Shown here: positions 18,153-26,909 of the stretch, one piece after another
Layout: every line of letters begins with the position of its first letter
Numbering within the stretch: position 1 is the stretch's first letter
Assembly: GCF_014196765.1 (NCBI RefSeq)
Contig: NZ_JACIEE010000010.1
Coordinates: forward strand, 146,883-210,882
From: Mycoplana azooxidifex
Lineage (GTDB): Bacteria; Pseudomonadota; Alphaproteobacteria; Rhizobiales; Rhizobiaceae
Direction of reading: 5' to 3'
Length of the DNA: 64,000 nt
Position numbers and translations under genes: made by a program
The notes under the pieces: model-generated
The model's input: only the letters and a program-made list of their open reading frames with translations
The model's database searches: none
What the model was told of the DNA's origin: nothing

Positions 18153-21100
18153 CTATCCCTCAATGATGAGCGAGAGCTCGACATCCTGATAAGCCGAGAA
18201 CTGACCGCGAAGTTGGTTCAGGCGTTGAATCAACGACTCCAGGTCGGCGAGTGTCGTTAGCTTTGCAGGCAGCGGCACCGCTTCGGTCAGCTTCTTGGGA
18301 CCATCCTCAGCCATCCCCTTCTGCTGCTGCTCGATGCGCTGTAGAACACGCTCGTGCCCCTGCCGCTGGATCGAGCGGCGCAGCTCATCGATGGTGCTGT
18401 TGATATCATAGTCGCGGGTTAAGAGCCGCTTCAGACCCGCCAGGTCGTGCCCCACGCTGATCTCCAGGCCATCCAGCCTTGCGGCAACATTGCTCTTCTC
18501 CTCTTGCGTCAGCTCGCTCCATTCAGGAACACGGTGCAGGTCATCGAGGCCGTCCTTGAGGCGCTGCTTTTGCTGCTCCGCCAGAGTGGCAACAGCGTCC
18601 CTGACGCGCCCCTTTGTCTCTGTAAGCTGGGTGCTGAAATCCGCCGCATGACGATAGAACTCATCGGTCGCGAGCCGCTCCGCGACAGATTTCAGGGCAT
18701 CGTCAGAATCGCGCCGAAGGTCGCCCGGTATCCCGGTGTCAGGCAGCTGAGCGATCTCTAGGCAGTGATCTTGAAGCTCGCGCAGGGTAGTTTCGAGACC
18801 ATTGTCGAGCGCACGCTTGACCTCCTGGGCCCACTTCAAATTGTTGTAGATCGACGAGTCTTCAGCCCCTAACCGCTGCGGAGCATCAGATGCATCGGTG
18901 AACAGGATATCAGCGATCTCCTGATTCATCCCCTTCACACGGTCGCTACCGCCGAGCCCGAGGCGGCTCAGCCGTTCAGAAAGCGTCCCATATTCCAGCT
19001 GGAATTGCGTAAAGTGCTTGGCTGTCGCCTTGCTGATCTCCTGCTCTAGCGGGATGACAACATCGCCAACGAGGTCGGTCAACCGCTGTGCGGCTCTGCC
19101 CAGGGTTTCATTAGAAGGCCGCTCATGACGGAGGGAAACACCGACTTGGCGGAATGAGTTGTTAGTCTTAAGCGCTTCGATCGCCTGGGGGCCAGCCGCT
19201 GTAACTTCGCGTCCCGACACGGTGAGTTTGATTTCACCGGCCATAAGCATGGCTGCAAGGATGTAACGGGTCGTGTCAGGCGACCAACCGAACGGGTCGC
19301 TTGAGAAATCATCCAGCAAGCGCTTCCCATTCGCGATGCCATGGCGATCTATGTAGTCGCGGATGCTGGTCATCGCGCGGTGGTCTGTGCGGAAGCTGGC
19401 TTTTCCAGCAACTGTCTGAACCAGCCCCAAGGGATCAAGACTGCTCGCAAGGGCGGCGGGATTCGCCACCTTGAGGAATTTTTCTGCGTTTTCCATCGGG
19501 ACGCGAACAGGGGCTTCTACGTACCGATCGAAAACCTCCGCCGCCACTTTGCCGAGCAGCTTCTTTGCGGCCTCTAAGAGGTCCGGCTCAAGCGCTGCGA
19601 CAGCAGTTGCTTCCCCGCGGAATACGAAAGACCCAGCCTGTAGCGCCTGCTTTATTTTGCTCTGAAGCTGGAGCCCCAACTTGGCTGCGCGCTCCATTTG
19701 CCCGGCGCAGTAGTCCCTAATTTCTTGCTCGGGATCGTTGCGATGAAGTTCCGCTATGCGCTGACAACGGTAAATTTCTCCGTTTAGCTCATCGAGCTCT
19801 GGATTGGTCCGCGCGACTAAGCCGATCACATTGCGGTTCTGACGTCCGCGAGAGTCATCGAGCATACGTGTACGGGCCGTCTCCGCATCATCGGGCTTAA
19901 CGAACTCGACAACCGTCTGGATGGCGTTCTGGTCGCCAGCTACGCTTGTCACAGCGCTGCCGGACTGAAGCTTCAGTCCTGTAGCGACGGCCATCGTTCC
20001 GTGGAGGGTGTTGCGCGGCAGCGGGTCGAATACCTCGCGCAAGTTTGCAGCAAAGATGCTCTTCAGATCGACGGTTCTGAGGGCGATGCCGCCCCGCTCT
20101 TCCTCGATATCGCGCAGGCGTTCGCTCAAAAAGACGAGATTGCCGTCTTTTTCGCCAAGGGGCACGCGCACGTTGGCAAGCATCTCATCGACGGCTTTTC
20201 TTACCTCTTCAAGCCGCGAAGGCGCCGTTATACTCGGCTGCATCAAGGCAGCAACGTTTTGGACTGCCACCGGCAGGTTCCCCAGGATCTGGAGAATGGC
20301 TATGGTCTTAGCCACCTCCAAGTGGAGATCGCTGCCGAAGTACTCGATTTTTACTTTATCGACTGATTGATAGATGGACGGGAACGCGCGGCGGATGTCT
20401 TTTTCCAGATCGTCAAAGAGCGTAACGGTTGTGGCAAGCCAGCCGACCGGCTGGTCGGCCATCGGCTTCGAGCCGCCTTCACCCTTAAGGACGTCTTGAA
20501 TAACTTTGATGGCTGAGCGCAGACCGATGCCGCCTGTCGACTTGGCCAACGCTCCCAACAGATGGAGCAGGATATCGAAGTGAGCCGGCAAGAACGGGTA
20601 GAGGTTTATGAAGCTCTCACGGCTGAAATCGGCATCGTAGTACTTGGCGTCCTGCAGCTTTGTGTTGTGGCGCAATGCCTGGCCGTGCGCGTCAAACATT
20701 TTGCCTAGCTCGGCTGAACCGGAAGCGGATTTTCCCAGGAGACGCCGATAGCAGATTTCCTTGATATCGTTTGACTCAAGATCGATTTGGATCGGGAAAC
20801 GGTCCTTCAGTTTAAAGAGCTTCTCCGAGTTTAGCGCAGCTCGGGGATCATCTTCCGTCAGGGTTTGCTGGGCAGTTGATATGATCCAGACCTTGCCATC
20901 ACCCAGGCGCTTCAGATTCTTTGCGAGGCCGTCAAGGTTGAGAATCAGATTGTCGCGCGACGCAACATACTGACCTACCTCGTCGACAATAAAGATAATG
21001 TTCTCTTTGCCGCTCTTCTCGCGGACGATATCGATCATCTCTTGAACGCGCTGATCTTCAAATACAATGAAGTCATTGGTGCTTGACGAGAAGGATTTGG

Positions 21101-21779
21101 CTTCCGGAAACAACGCCGGATACATTTCGTGGGCTATCTTGGGAATTAGCCCGTCGATGGCGAGAGGGTTGTTCTGGACCCGAGCCCAATTTGCTCCCTT
21201 GAACGCACGAGCTACGTGATCTTCCAATTCATGCATTCGGCCATCTTTTTCGACCATGCGCTCGAATGCGGCGACCTTTAGGTTGCGAGAGTAGCCGGCC
21301 CATTGAAGGACTTTGAAATAGAGAACTGTTGAGACGTCCTCCATTGTGGCCCCAGCGAGCATCTCGCTCGCGAGGTCGAGCATCACGACGGCAGCCGGAA
21401 ACCGCTTTGCGAGCGTCGCAAGCAGCGCTTTCGTCTGCGCCTTGTTGAGACGGTCCTGCAAATGATTGATGAAGGGCGTTCCATCGACAGTGCGCTTGTC
21501 ATCAAACGCCATGCCAAGATACTTGGTGAAAGAGCTCTTACCAGACCCGTAGAAGCCGGAAACCCAGACGCCGATCTCGTTCTCGCCCCCGGCTTCCATG
21601 GCCAGTTGCATACGGTCCAGCAGCTTACGGAACTGCTCTTCGATGCTATCCGTAACTACATATTCAGAAATTTCCGCTTTGAGGCGGTTTTCCTGAGAAG
21701 CGCCATAGCTAATGACCTTCTCAATGTTTCTTTGAATGTCTTTGCTTGGGTCAAAAAGCGCACGGATCGCCATGTTCAT
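18153..21779 (-). CDS. brxC: BREX P-loop ATPase BrxC
   Basis: This 1208-residue protein starts MNMAIRALFDPSKDIQRNIE, a typical BrxC/PglY opening. Walker A is GFYGSGKSSFTKY at about residues 75-87 and Walker B is IIFIVDEVGQYVA near residue 260. A long C-terminal half is rich in Arg/Glu helices and may be coiled coil. BrxC is required for both methylation and restriction in characterised BREX systems. A second ATG six bases downstream (21773) is better placed from GTGAG and may be the true start. Confidence 0.93.
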   Translation of the reverse strand: MNMAIRALFDPSKDIQRNIEKVISYGASQENRLKAEISEYVVTDSIEEQFRKLLDRMQLAMEAGGENEIGVWVSGFYGSGKSSFTKYLGMAFDDKRTVDGTPFINHLQDRLNKAQTKALLATLAKRFPAAVVMLDLASEMLAGATMEDVSTVLYFKVLQWAGYSRNLKVAAFERMVEKDGRMHELEDHVARAFKGANWARVQNNPLAIDGLIPKIAHEMYPALFPEAKSFSSSTNDFIVFEDQRVQEMIDIVREKSGKENIIFIVDEVGQYVASRDNLILNLDGLAKNLKRLGDGKVWIISTAQQTLTEDDPRAALNSEKLFKLKDRFPIQIDLESNDIKEICYRRLLGKSASGSAELGKMFDAHGQALRHNTKLQDAKYYDADFSRESFINLYPFLPAHFDILLHLLGALAKSTGGIGLRSAIKVIQDVLKGEGGSKPMADQPVGWLATTVTLFDDLEKDIRRAFPSIYQSVDKVKIEYFGSDLHLEVAKTIAILQILGNLPVAVQNVAALMQPSITAPSRLEEVRKAVDEMLANVRVPLGEKDGNLVFLSERLRDIEEERGGIALRTVDLKSIFAANLREVFDPLPRNTLHGTMAVATGLKLQSGSAVTSVAGDQNAIQTVVEFVKPDDAETARTRMLDDSRGRQNRNVIGLVARTNPELDELNGEIYRCQRIAELHRNDPEQEIRDYCAGQMERAAKLGLQLQSKIKQALQAGSFVFRGEATAVAALEPDLLEAAKKLLGKVAAEVFDRYVEAPVRVPMENAEKFLKVANPAALASSLDPLGLVQTVAGKASFRTDHRAMTSIRDYIDRHGIANGKRLLDDFSSDPFGWSPDTTRYILAAMLMAGEIKLTVSGREVTAAGPQAIEALKTNNSFRQVGVSLRHERPSNETLGRAAQRLTDLVGDVVIPLEQEISKATAKHFTQFQLEYGTLSERLSRLGLGGSDRVKGMNQEIADILFTDASDAPQRLGAEDSSIYNNLKWAQEVKRALDNGLETTLRELQDHCLEIAQLPDTGIPGDLRRDSDDALKSVAERLATDEFYRHAADFSTQLTETKGRVRDAVATLAEQQKQRLKDGLDDLHRVPEWSELTQEEKSNVAARLDGLEISVGHDLAGLKRLLTRDYDINSTIDELRRSIQRQGHERVLQRIEQQQKGMAEDGPKKLTEAVPLPAKLTTLADLESLIQRLNQLRGQFSAYQDVELSLIIEG

Positions 21780-21797
21780 CTCACTACATTAGTTTTT

Positions 21798-22373
21798 TCA
21801 CCCGCCCACATGGACGGAGCGGTAATTGCCATCTTCAGGGTAGAAGCCCAGAAACTTCAGTCGCGTCTTGCCGGTCCTCACTCCGGGATAGAGGAAGACG
21901 GTAGGCACATGAAATCTCCCCTGAAGCTGGCTCTCAATCGCGCCAATGCGCATGAATGGATGCAGCGCTTCCAGGTCCGTGACCAGGACAAGCGTACTAG
22001 CTTTGCCCTCATGTTCGGCCAGAACGGCCTCAAGTCGGGATAGCAGCCCGTTGCCTGTAGCAATGATATCGGCAAGGGCTTTGTTTGAGCGCTCCCATTC
22101 AAGGGGAGCCGACTTGTCTTCGGCCACGCAAAGATCCCAGAACGGATCGTCTTTCAAAAGCGCCCACAAGTGCTCAGCAATGGAGAAGACTTCGACTTCC
22201 CATTGATCCTGACGAAGCTTGGAAAGCCAAGCAGGGGTCTGCCGTTTGACGTCCAGAATTTGTTCCGGCGGGAAAACGAGGTAAAAAATAGGCTCGAAGC
22301 TGGCGTGGCCGAGTTCTCGACCTTGCTTTATGCGCTCACGCAGCTCGTCAAAATCAGCTCTTAGAGAAGACAT
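21798..22373 (-). CDS. brxB: BREX protein BrxB (DUF1788)
   Basis: This is a protein of 191 residues, starting MSSLRADFDELRERIKQGRE. I chose this start over a longer frame beginning at 22409 because a GGAGG ribosome site lies just upstream and the extra residues look foreign. The middle segment FEPIFYLVFPPEQILDVKRQ and the C-terminal GFYPEDGNYRSVHVGG fit DUF1788. The biochemical role is unknown; it is a core BREX component. It overlaps brxA by 20 bases. Confidence 0.88.
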   Translation of the reverse strand: MSSLRADFDELRERIKQGRELGHASFEPIFYLVFPPEQILDVKRQTPAWLSKLRQDQWEVEVFSIAEHLWALLKDDPFWDLCVAEDKSAPLEWERSNKALADIIATGNGLLSRLEAVLAEHEGKASTLVLVTDLEALHPFMRIGAIESQLQGRFHVPTVFLYPGVRTGKTRLKFLGFYPEDGNYRSVHVGG

Positions 22374-23139
22374 CGCAGAGCGCCTCCATGCTTTGGTGTT
22401 TCCAGCCAATACGCACGACGTCGCCAGCTGCTTGAACGATGAGATGGCCTTTCAGGGACAGGCGCTTCAGTTCATCGATCACATCGTCCCTGCTCATTCC
22501 AAAGAGCTGCCAATCCTGGTGCGTCAGAATGGCATTGTCTCCCAGACCCTTCAGGTGCAGGTCATAGGCAAGGTAGGCTGAAGCCGTCGGCGTAACGCGG
22601 TACGGAAGGATGCGTCTATTTGACTTGAGCCCCTTTTCCAGGAGGCCGTAGTCGGCGCAGCAACCTGTGAGATAGGCTGCAACTCTCCGGACGGTCGTCT
22701 CTGACCAGCGTTTCGACGTGCGACCATCATCGATCGCGCGCTCAACAAACGCGCGTGCATCGTCGTTGCTAATCTGCTGATAGCCGCCCGCATATCGTGC
22801 CCAATAGATCTCTCTTATGAAGTCTCCCAGGATAGGGTTTGCTCTGCTTGTGAACAGCAACATTAACTGCATGAGATCAGCTACCGGCACGGATGCTGCC
22901 AGCATTTTAAGGTGGGTGGCCGGGGATGCATCTGATACGAGGTAGCGCGGCGCAAAACACTCGGTGACGATATTGCGCAGCCTACGGGCAGTGATCATCG
23001 GGAAGCTTCCGGACTCTCGTGCAATGTCCTGCAATTGTCCCGTGCTCATCCCTGGAGCCCATAAGTCCAGCAGGGCCTTGGTCTCTGTCACCAAGCCCAA
23101 CCCTGCCTGAAGCTGCGTTGTGTAATTTGCGCTGGTCAC
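22354..23139 (-). CDS. brxA: BREX protein BrxA (DUF1819)
   Basis: This 261-residue protein has a GTG start immediately after the brxE stop. It has the DUF1819 features MITARRLRNIVTECFAPRYL and FIREIYWARYAGGYQQIS, with a C-terminal winged-helix-like region. Solved BrxA proteins are small, all-helical and bind DNA. The gene overlaps brxB, and the tight spacing through brxC indicates one transcript. Confidence 0.9.
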   Translation of the reverse strand: MTSANYTTQLQAGLGLVTETKALLDLWAPGMSTGQLQDIARESGSFPMITARRLRNIVTECFAPRYLVSDASPATHLKMLAASVPVADLMQLMLLFTSRANPILGDFIREIYWARYAGGYQQISNDDARAFVERAIDDGRTSKRWSETTVRRVAAYLTGCCADYGLLEKGLKSNRRILPYRVTPTASAYLAYDLHLKGLGDNAILTHQDWQLFGMSRDDVIDELKRLSLKGHLIVQAAGDVVRIGWKHQSMEALCDVFSKS

Positions 23140-23140
23140 A

Positions 23141-23650
23141 TCAGGCTCGCGTCAAATAGGGGAAGGCCTTGCCTCCCCGCTCAAATGCGGACGCATAAAT
23201 GCCTGCCATCTGCGCAATGGCATTTGACGTGCGCACACCGTCAATCTCTCCCAACGAAACGGGGCCATCTGCAGAGGATTTGGATGCCGCACCTATCGCG
23301 CGGAGCACATTTAAAGCAGCATCTTTGCTTTGTATGAATTCATCTTGGGTTGCTCTGCCTTCATCCCCAGCCAGAGCCGTGTGCAGATCATGCTCCAGCT
23401 CTTCTGGCAGTCGAAACAGATGATACGAACCGACACTTAAGCTCTCGTCATGAACGAGCCGCGCTGCCTCAGCCACGCCGTGGTATTTCGCTACATGGCT
23501 GGTTCGCGGGAAAACAGGTTCGAGAAACGCCTGGCTTGCGGGCTGGTAGAACGCGGTTTTCCACCAACCAAATTGATCTATCTCACCGAGATAGCCGACA
23601 AGCAGCCGGACTTTCAGCAGATCACGCAACGGGTCATTCTGCACTGCCAT
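23141..23650 (-). CDS. brxE: BrxE family protein, first gene of the BREX operon
   Basis: This 169-residue protein begins MAVQNDPLRDLLKVRLLVGY and continues LGEIDQFGWWKTAFYQPAS and FLEPVFPRTSHVAKYHGV, a pattern I associate with BrxE. BrxE is the hallmark extra gene of type 6 BREX (brxE-A-B-C-pglX-pglZ-brxD-brxHI), and its function is unknown. Its presence with a BrxL-like gene, and without brxD or brxHI in this window, makes the locus a type 1/type 6 mixture. An AGGGAG sequence abuts the ATG. Confidence 0.8.
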   Translation of the reverse strand: MAVQNDPLRDLLKVRLLVGYLGEIDQFGWWKTAFYQPASQAFLEPVFPRTSHVAKYHGVAEAARLVHDESLSVGSYHLFRLPEELEHDLHTALAGDEGRATQDEFIQSKDAALNVLRAIGAASKSSADGPVSLGEIDGVRTSNAIAQMAGIYASAFERGGKAFPYLTRA

Positions 23651-23756
23651 CTCCCTAAAGGCACAGATGGCGAGCGTCGCGAGACAAGCGCGTGCGCCTC
23701 AATCTACCATCGATTTTAGTCGCTTTCATCGCCTTGCCCCCCTTAACAAATCGCCC

Positions 23757-23948
23757 TCAGCTTTCGACCGAGCTCTTGCGCGTAGACCTCTCCGTATCCT
23801 GCCGCCGATTCAATCGCTCGAATTCCTCGACACTCAAAACCACCACGACAGGCCGCCCGTGCTTTTCGACCGTGACAGGCTCAGCTCGCGCCGTGTCAAG
23901 TAACAGCCCAAACGCGTTCTTTGCGTCCTTCGCCGACATAGATTTCAT
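23757..23948 (-). CDS. Phd/YefM-type antitoxin without a visible toxin
   Basis: This 63-residue protein has the Phd/YefM layout: an N-terminal helix MSAKDAKNAFGLLLDTA, then PVTVEKHGRPVVVVLSVEEF, which forms the conserved beta hairpin. Such proteins bind their own promoter and neutralise RelE, Doc or PIN toxins encoded just downstream. Here the downstream position is taken by brxE, 106 bases away, and there is no room for a toxin. It could have been kept as a repressor of the BREX promoter. The true start may be the second methionine (23939). Confidence 0.75.
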   Translation of the reverse strand: MKSMSAKDAKNAFGLLLDTARAEPVTVEKHGRPVVVVLSVEEFERLNRRQDTERSTRKSSVES

Positions 23949-24327
23949 AATGCTGGCCCAGCGTGGAATCGGTCCATAATGGCTATTTCAGCCAAGGCCC
24001 GCAACCGCAAAGCGGTGAGGTTTTCCGTAAGATATCAACCGTCCACGAATTATTTCGCCTGCTTCGTCTGGAGCCGTCCGTCGCACTCACAAAGCTGAGG
24101 GGCAACGGCGGAGCCTGCGGAGCAAGGCGCCTGCTTTGGGGGTGGTCTCCCGAGCCGTCCTCACTTCCGCAAGGGATCGACAATGCTCGTTGCTTGTACC
24201 GTCGCCCATTCCCACCAGGGCGACTCTTTGGCGCGTTTGGCACGTCGACCGCTGTGATGCAACGCCAGAACGCTCGGTGCCAGCCAGTGAGCGACCGTGA
24301 GTCAACCACGAGCATTCCGGCCAGCAA
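23949..24327. other. Intergenic stretch, nothing recognised
   Basis: These 379 bases separate the antitoxin start from the end of the NYN gene. Reading frames on both strands are rich in arginine and proline and have no plausible start or ribosome site. It probably holds the promoter of the antitoxin/BREX transcription unit. Confidence 0.4.
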
Positions 24328-25071
24328 TCAAGACTTCTTCTTTGGCCCTGGCTGTTTGACCCGGATCCGGAGTGGCTTACCCTCGAGCTGGTCGACGTCG
24401 AAGGCGCCGGTCTTTCGGACAAGGTCACTAAGTTTGCGGAATCCATAGGTGCGCGGGTCGAAGTCCGACGCCAAGTTGGCAAGCTGGTTTCCGACGGCCC
24501 CGAGCGGCACCCAGCCGTCCTCGGATTCCATCTGGCCGATGACCTTCTTGATGATCGGCGTCGCGGCGCTCGGCGGCTGAAGCGATTTCTGCGTGGTGGT
24601 CGCATCGCTCTCGTTGGAGGTCGCGGCTGGGAGTAGGTTCTCGGTGTAGACGAACCTGCGGCATGCCTGCCGAAAGCTCTCCGGGGTCTTCTGCTCGCCA
24701 AAGCCGAAGACGTCCACACCCTGCTCACGGATCCGCGAAGCGAGGCGAGTAAAATCACTGTCAGAAGACACCAGGCAGAAGCCGTCGAAGCGTCCGCTGT
24801 GCAGCAGATCCATCGCGTCGATGACGAGCGTTATGTCGGAGGCGTTCTTGCCAGTCGTGTAGACGAACTGCTGCTGTGGAATGATCGCATGCTTGGCGAG
24901 CACCTCAATCCAGGCCTTCGAGCGTGCGCTCGCGAAATCGCCATAGATCCGCCGGACGCTCGCCTCTCCGATCTTCGCGATCTCCTCGAACAGACCGTCG
25001 ACGATCTTTGCCGAGGCGTTGTCGGCGTCGATGAGGACGGCAAGACGCGGCGATCGAGGTTCAGCTGGCAT
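24328..25071 (-). CDS. NYN-domain predicted RNase with C-terminal OST-HTH/LOTUS domain
   Basis: In this 247-residue protein the N-terminal NYN (PIN-like) domain has acidic active-site residues in LAVLIDADNAS (about 10-20), YGDFAS and CLVSSDSDFTRLASRIRE. A linker and then an OST-HTH (LOTUS) domain at about residues 168-240 follow, with GWVPLGAVGNQL and DFDPRTYGFRKLSDLVRK. LabA/DUF88-like proteins of this layout are predicted metal-dependent ribonucleases with an RNA-binding module. The start overlaps the DUF429 gene upstream by 11 bases, so the two are likely made together. Confidence 0.9.
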   Translation of the reverse strand: MPAEPRSPRLAVLIDADNASAKIVDGLFEEIAKIGEASVRRIYGDFASARSKAWIEVLAKHAIIPQQQFVYTTGKNASDITLVIDAMDLLHSGRFDGFCLVSSDSDFTRLASRIREQGVDVFGFGEQKTPESFRQACRRFVYTENLLPAATSNESDATTTQKSLQPPSAATPIIKKVIGQMESEDGWVPLGAVGNQLANLASDFDPRTYGFRKLSDLVRKTGAFDVDQLEGKPLRIRVKQPGPKKKS

Positions 25072-25846
25072 ATCTCTGTCTCCGCAATTCGGTCATGTTG
25101 TGGGCGAATGCATCGCGAGCCCATTGAGTCCAGAGACTTGTGGGCGGCAGCCAAAACCACCCGCCGATGTCGTCGCCGACGACCTCTGATTTTCCAGTCG
25201 CAGCGCAAGCTGCCGTAAGTAGACAAATCCAGGCGGCTCGCTTCTCGTGATCCGTCTCGGCCAACACGGCATCTATCAGCTCGAGATTCAGCCACCCGAT
25301 CGTGTGAAACAGGTTCTCGAGAACGCCGCTATCGACAGCGTGATCATAGAGCCAGTCGAATTTCTTGCGCTTACTCGCTGCCGGCATGGCGAAGCGCGCC
25401 TCGGGCAAGAGAACACCCAAGAATGCGTTGGGGAATGCCTCGACGATCGAGGCGCCATTTCGAATGGTCTTTTCTACCAAAACATTCCGGTCGGCTAGAT
25501 GAACGACCTGCGCCGCCGTCTCTGCAGCGGCACGTCTCAAATCGCGGCCATATCCGATATGGCTCAAGCCAGGCTTGCAACGAGCCTGAAACAAGCCCCG
25601 GATGAAGATCCGCTCGCATAGCCGATGGAGACTGTCATCGGAACCGGGAGGTACGAGCGGGCCATCGATCGCGATCACAGAGAATGTTGTCGCAGCGGGG
25701 ATGTGCTGACTGCGGCGCTGCCAGTCCGTATGGGTTTTGGCGACCTCGAACATTCCACCTTTGCTCCAGGCGATGCCAGTTGTCGGTTTGGAACTCGAGA
25801 AGCCCACGTCAACACCGAGCAGCGGCACACCGTCTAGATCTATCAT
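25061..25846 (-). CDS. DUF429-like predicted RNase H-fold protein
   Basis: This protein of about 261 residues begins MIDLDGVPLLGVDVGFSSSK, a strand-turn with a conserved Asp as in RNase H/actin-type folds. FSVIAIDGPLVPPGS and VEAFPNAFLGVLLPE are typical DUF429 segments. The start at 25846 is chosen because an AAAGGCG ribosome site precedes it; a longer frame from 25876 lacks one. DUF429 proteins are predicted nucleases, mostly untested. It is coupled to the NYN/OST-HTH gene, giving a pair of candidate nucleases beside the BREX operon. Confidence 0.65.
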   Translation of the reverse strand: MIDLDGVPLLGVDVGFSSSKPTTGIAWSKGGMFEVAKTHTDWQRRSQHIPAATTFSVIAIDGPLVPPGSDDSLHRLCERIFIRGLFQARCKPGLSHIGYGRDLRRAAAETAAQVVHLADRNVLVEKTIRNGASIVEAFPNAFLGVLLPEARFAMPAASKRKKFDWLYDHAVDSGVLENLFHTIGWLNLELIDAVLAETDHEKRAAWICLLTAACAATGKSEVVGDDIGGWFWLPPTSLWTQWARDAFAHNMTELRRQRYAS

Positions 25847-26061
25847 CGCCTTTCCCCCCGCAGCGTTCTCATCCATCTAAGATCAGGCCGTGACTTCGAC
25901 GAATAGCCAGTTCCTTCAAATTCGGGCCCGCGAACTCTGCGGCTAGTCGCCGTCCCCCGTTGCGGAAGCCGTCCATTGTGGCTGAAAAGACACATATTTC
26001 AATGCATTCGCTCAAGGCTGAGCGCTATACTGCAAGTATCACTTTGATGGAGAACTGAGCG

Positions 26062-26151
26062 ATGGTGGAGCAGAAGAACGAGTCGGCATCAGCCATGGAG
26101 GGCCAGACCCGGTCGAATACGCCAGGCTTCTGGCATCGTGCCAGACCTTAG
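26062..26151 (+). CDS. Possible 29-residue leader peptide
   Basis: An ATG at 26062 follows a GGAGAACTGAGC ribosome site and opens a 29-codon frame (MVEQKNESASAMEGQTRSNT...) that stops 19 bases before the next gene. It has no recognisable family. It could be a leader or translational coupler for the downstream acidic protein, or simply chance. Confidence 0.3.
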   Translation: MVEQKNESASAMEGQTRSNTPGFWHRARP

Positions 26152-26170
26152 CATTCGACAGGATAACAAC

Positions 26171-26596
26171 ATGTCTGAACTTTTCGTTCCCAATATGAAC
26201 TGCGCCAACCTCATCCTTCCCTACCCGGAAGAAATCGCAAAGAAGACGGGCTCTTCAGGAATGATTGTCTCGATCCGCGAGATTTATCTGCTCCTCGCTC
26301 GTCAGGTCGATGATAGTGACCCTCAGGAAGCTGCAGCGCTCCGTGAAATCGCCGACTACTACCCTGACATTTACCGTGGAGAGCTCATGGAGCGCGATAG
26401 CCGCGGCAACTGGGTCGGTGACGCGAATGATTGGGACGAACTGACTGACGAGGAGAAGATCCACCGCGGCAATGCCAACGCTGCAATTGCCGCACTCGAC
26501 TGGCTTCGCCATCAGCTGGAAGGCGCAGCGTACGATTATAGCACCGTTGAAGACGTAACTCGCGTTCGGCGTGAGCTCTCGGCAATCGCCATCTGA
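26171..26596 (+). CDS. Acidic protein of unknown function, copy A of a paralogous pair
   Basis: This 141-residue protein starts at MSELFVPNM after AGGATAAC; a longer GTG-started frame lacks support. It shares a clear pattern with the protein at 28975-29412: both have PYPEEI.KK.G, a region rich in acidic residues, RGSRG or RDSRG, DDWD(D/E)LT.EEK and RGN.NA.IAALD.LR. No signal peptide or membrane segment is visible and I recognise no family. The gene is followed within 11 bases by a strong hairpin. Acidic, small and duplicated proteins in islands can be DNA mimics or immunity factors, but nothing here proves that. Confidence 0.7.
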   Translation: MSELFVPNMNCANLILPYPEEIAKKTGSSGMIVSIREIYLLLARQVDDSDPQEAAALREIADYYPDIYRGELMERDSRGNWVGDANDWDELTDEEKIHRGNANAAIAALDWLRHQLEGAAYDYSTVEDVTRVRRELSAIAI

Positions 26597-26606
26597 TCGC
26601 ATTTAG

Positions 26607-26629
26607 CTGGCCGGCTCTATGCCGGCCAG
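26607..26629. terminator. Strong hairpin after copy A
   Basis: This is a perfect 9-bp stem, CTGGCCGGC / GCCGGCCAG, with the loop TCTAT, directly downstream of the 26171-26596 gene. No clear T-run follows in the plus direction, so it may act as a terminator or an mRNA-stabilising stem. Confidence 0.6.
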
Positions 26630-26889
26630 TTCCCTGAGGGCAATTGACGGAACCCCACCGGATAAGTGCAGTTGTTTCCGGAATGCATCCTTGGTGCCGC
26701 CACCGCGACCAACCGGCTGATTGGCTTTATGGCGCGCTTCCTGCAAAGTGTGGCACTGGAGCTCGACTTGCAAGTTTTTCCCGCAGAAAAGTCAAAGTCT
26801 GCGATGAACCAGATACTCAGCTCGAGAAGAGCTGGCTTATCGTTGAAGTCATGACCTAATAACTTGTCTATGACCCTCTCACCCTTCAC
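26617..26889 (-). CDS. Possible small protein downstream of the 26910 gene
   Basis: This is a 90-residue frame on the minus strand with a GTG start. An AAGGAG ribosome site sits six bases ahead of the GTG, and the frame begins 20 bases after the preceding gene's stop, so translation is plausible. The sequence opens MKGERVIDKLLGHDFNDKPA with later basic segments (RKRAIKPISRL). I recognise no family, and its end runs through the hairpin of the opposite-strand gene, which lowers confidence. Confidence 0.4.
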   Translation of the reverse strand: MKGERVIDKLLGHDFNDKPALLELSIWFIADFDFSAGKTCKSSSSATLCRKRAIKPISRLVAVAAPRMHSGNNCTYPVGFRQLPSGNWPA

Positions 26890-26909
26890 AAGCTACTCCT
26901 TTCTCTTCC

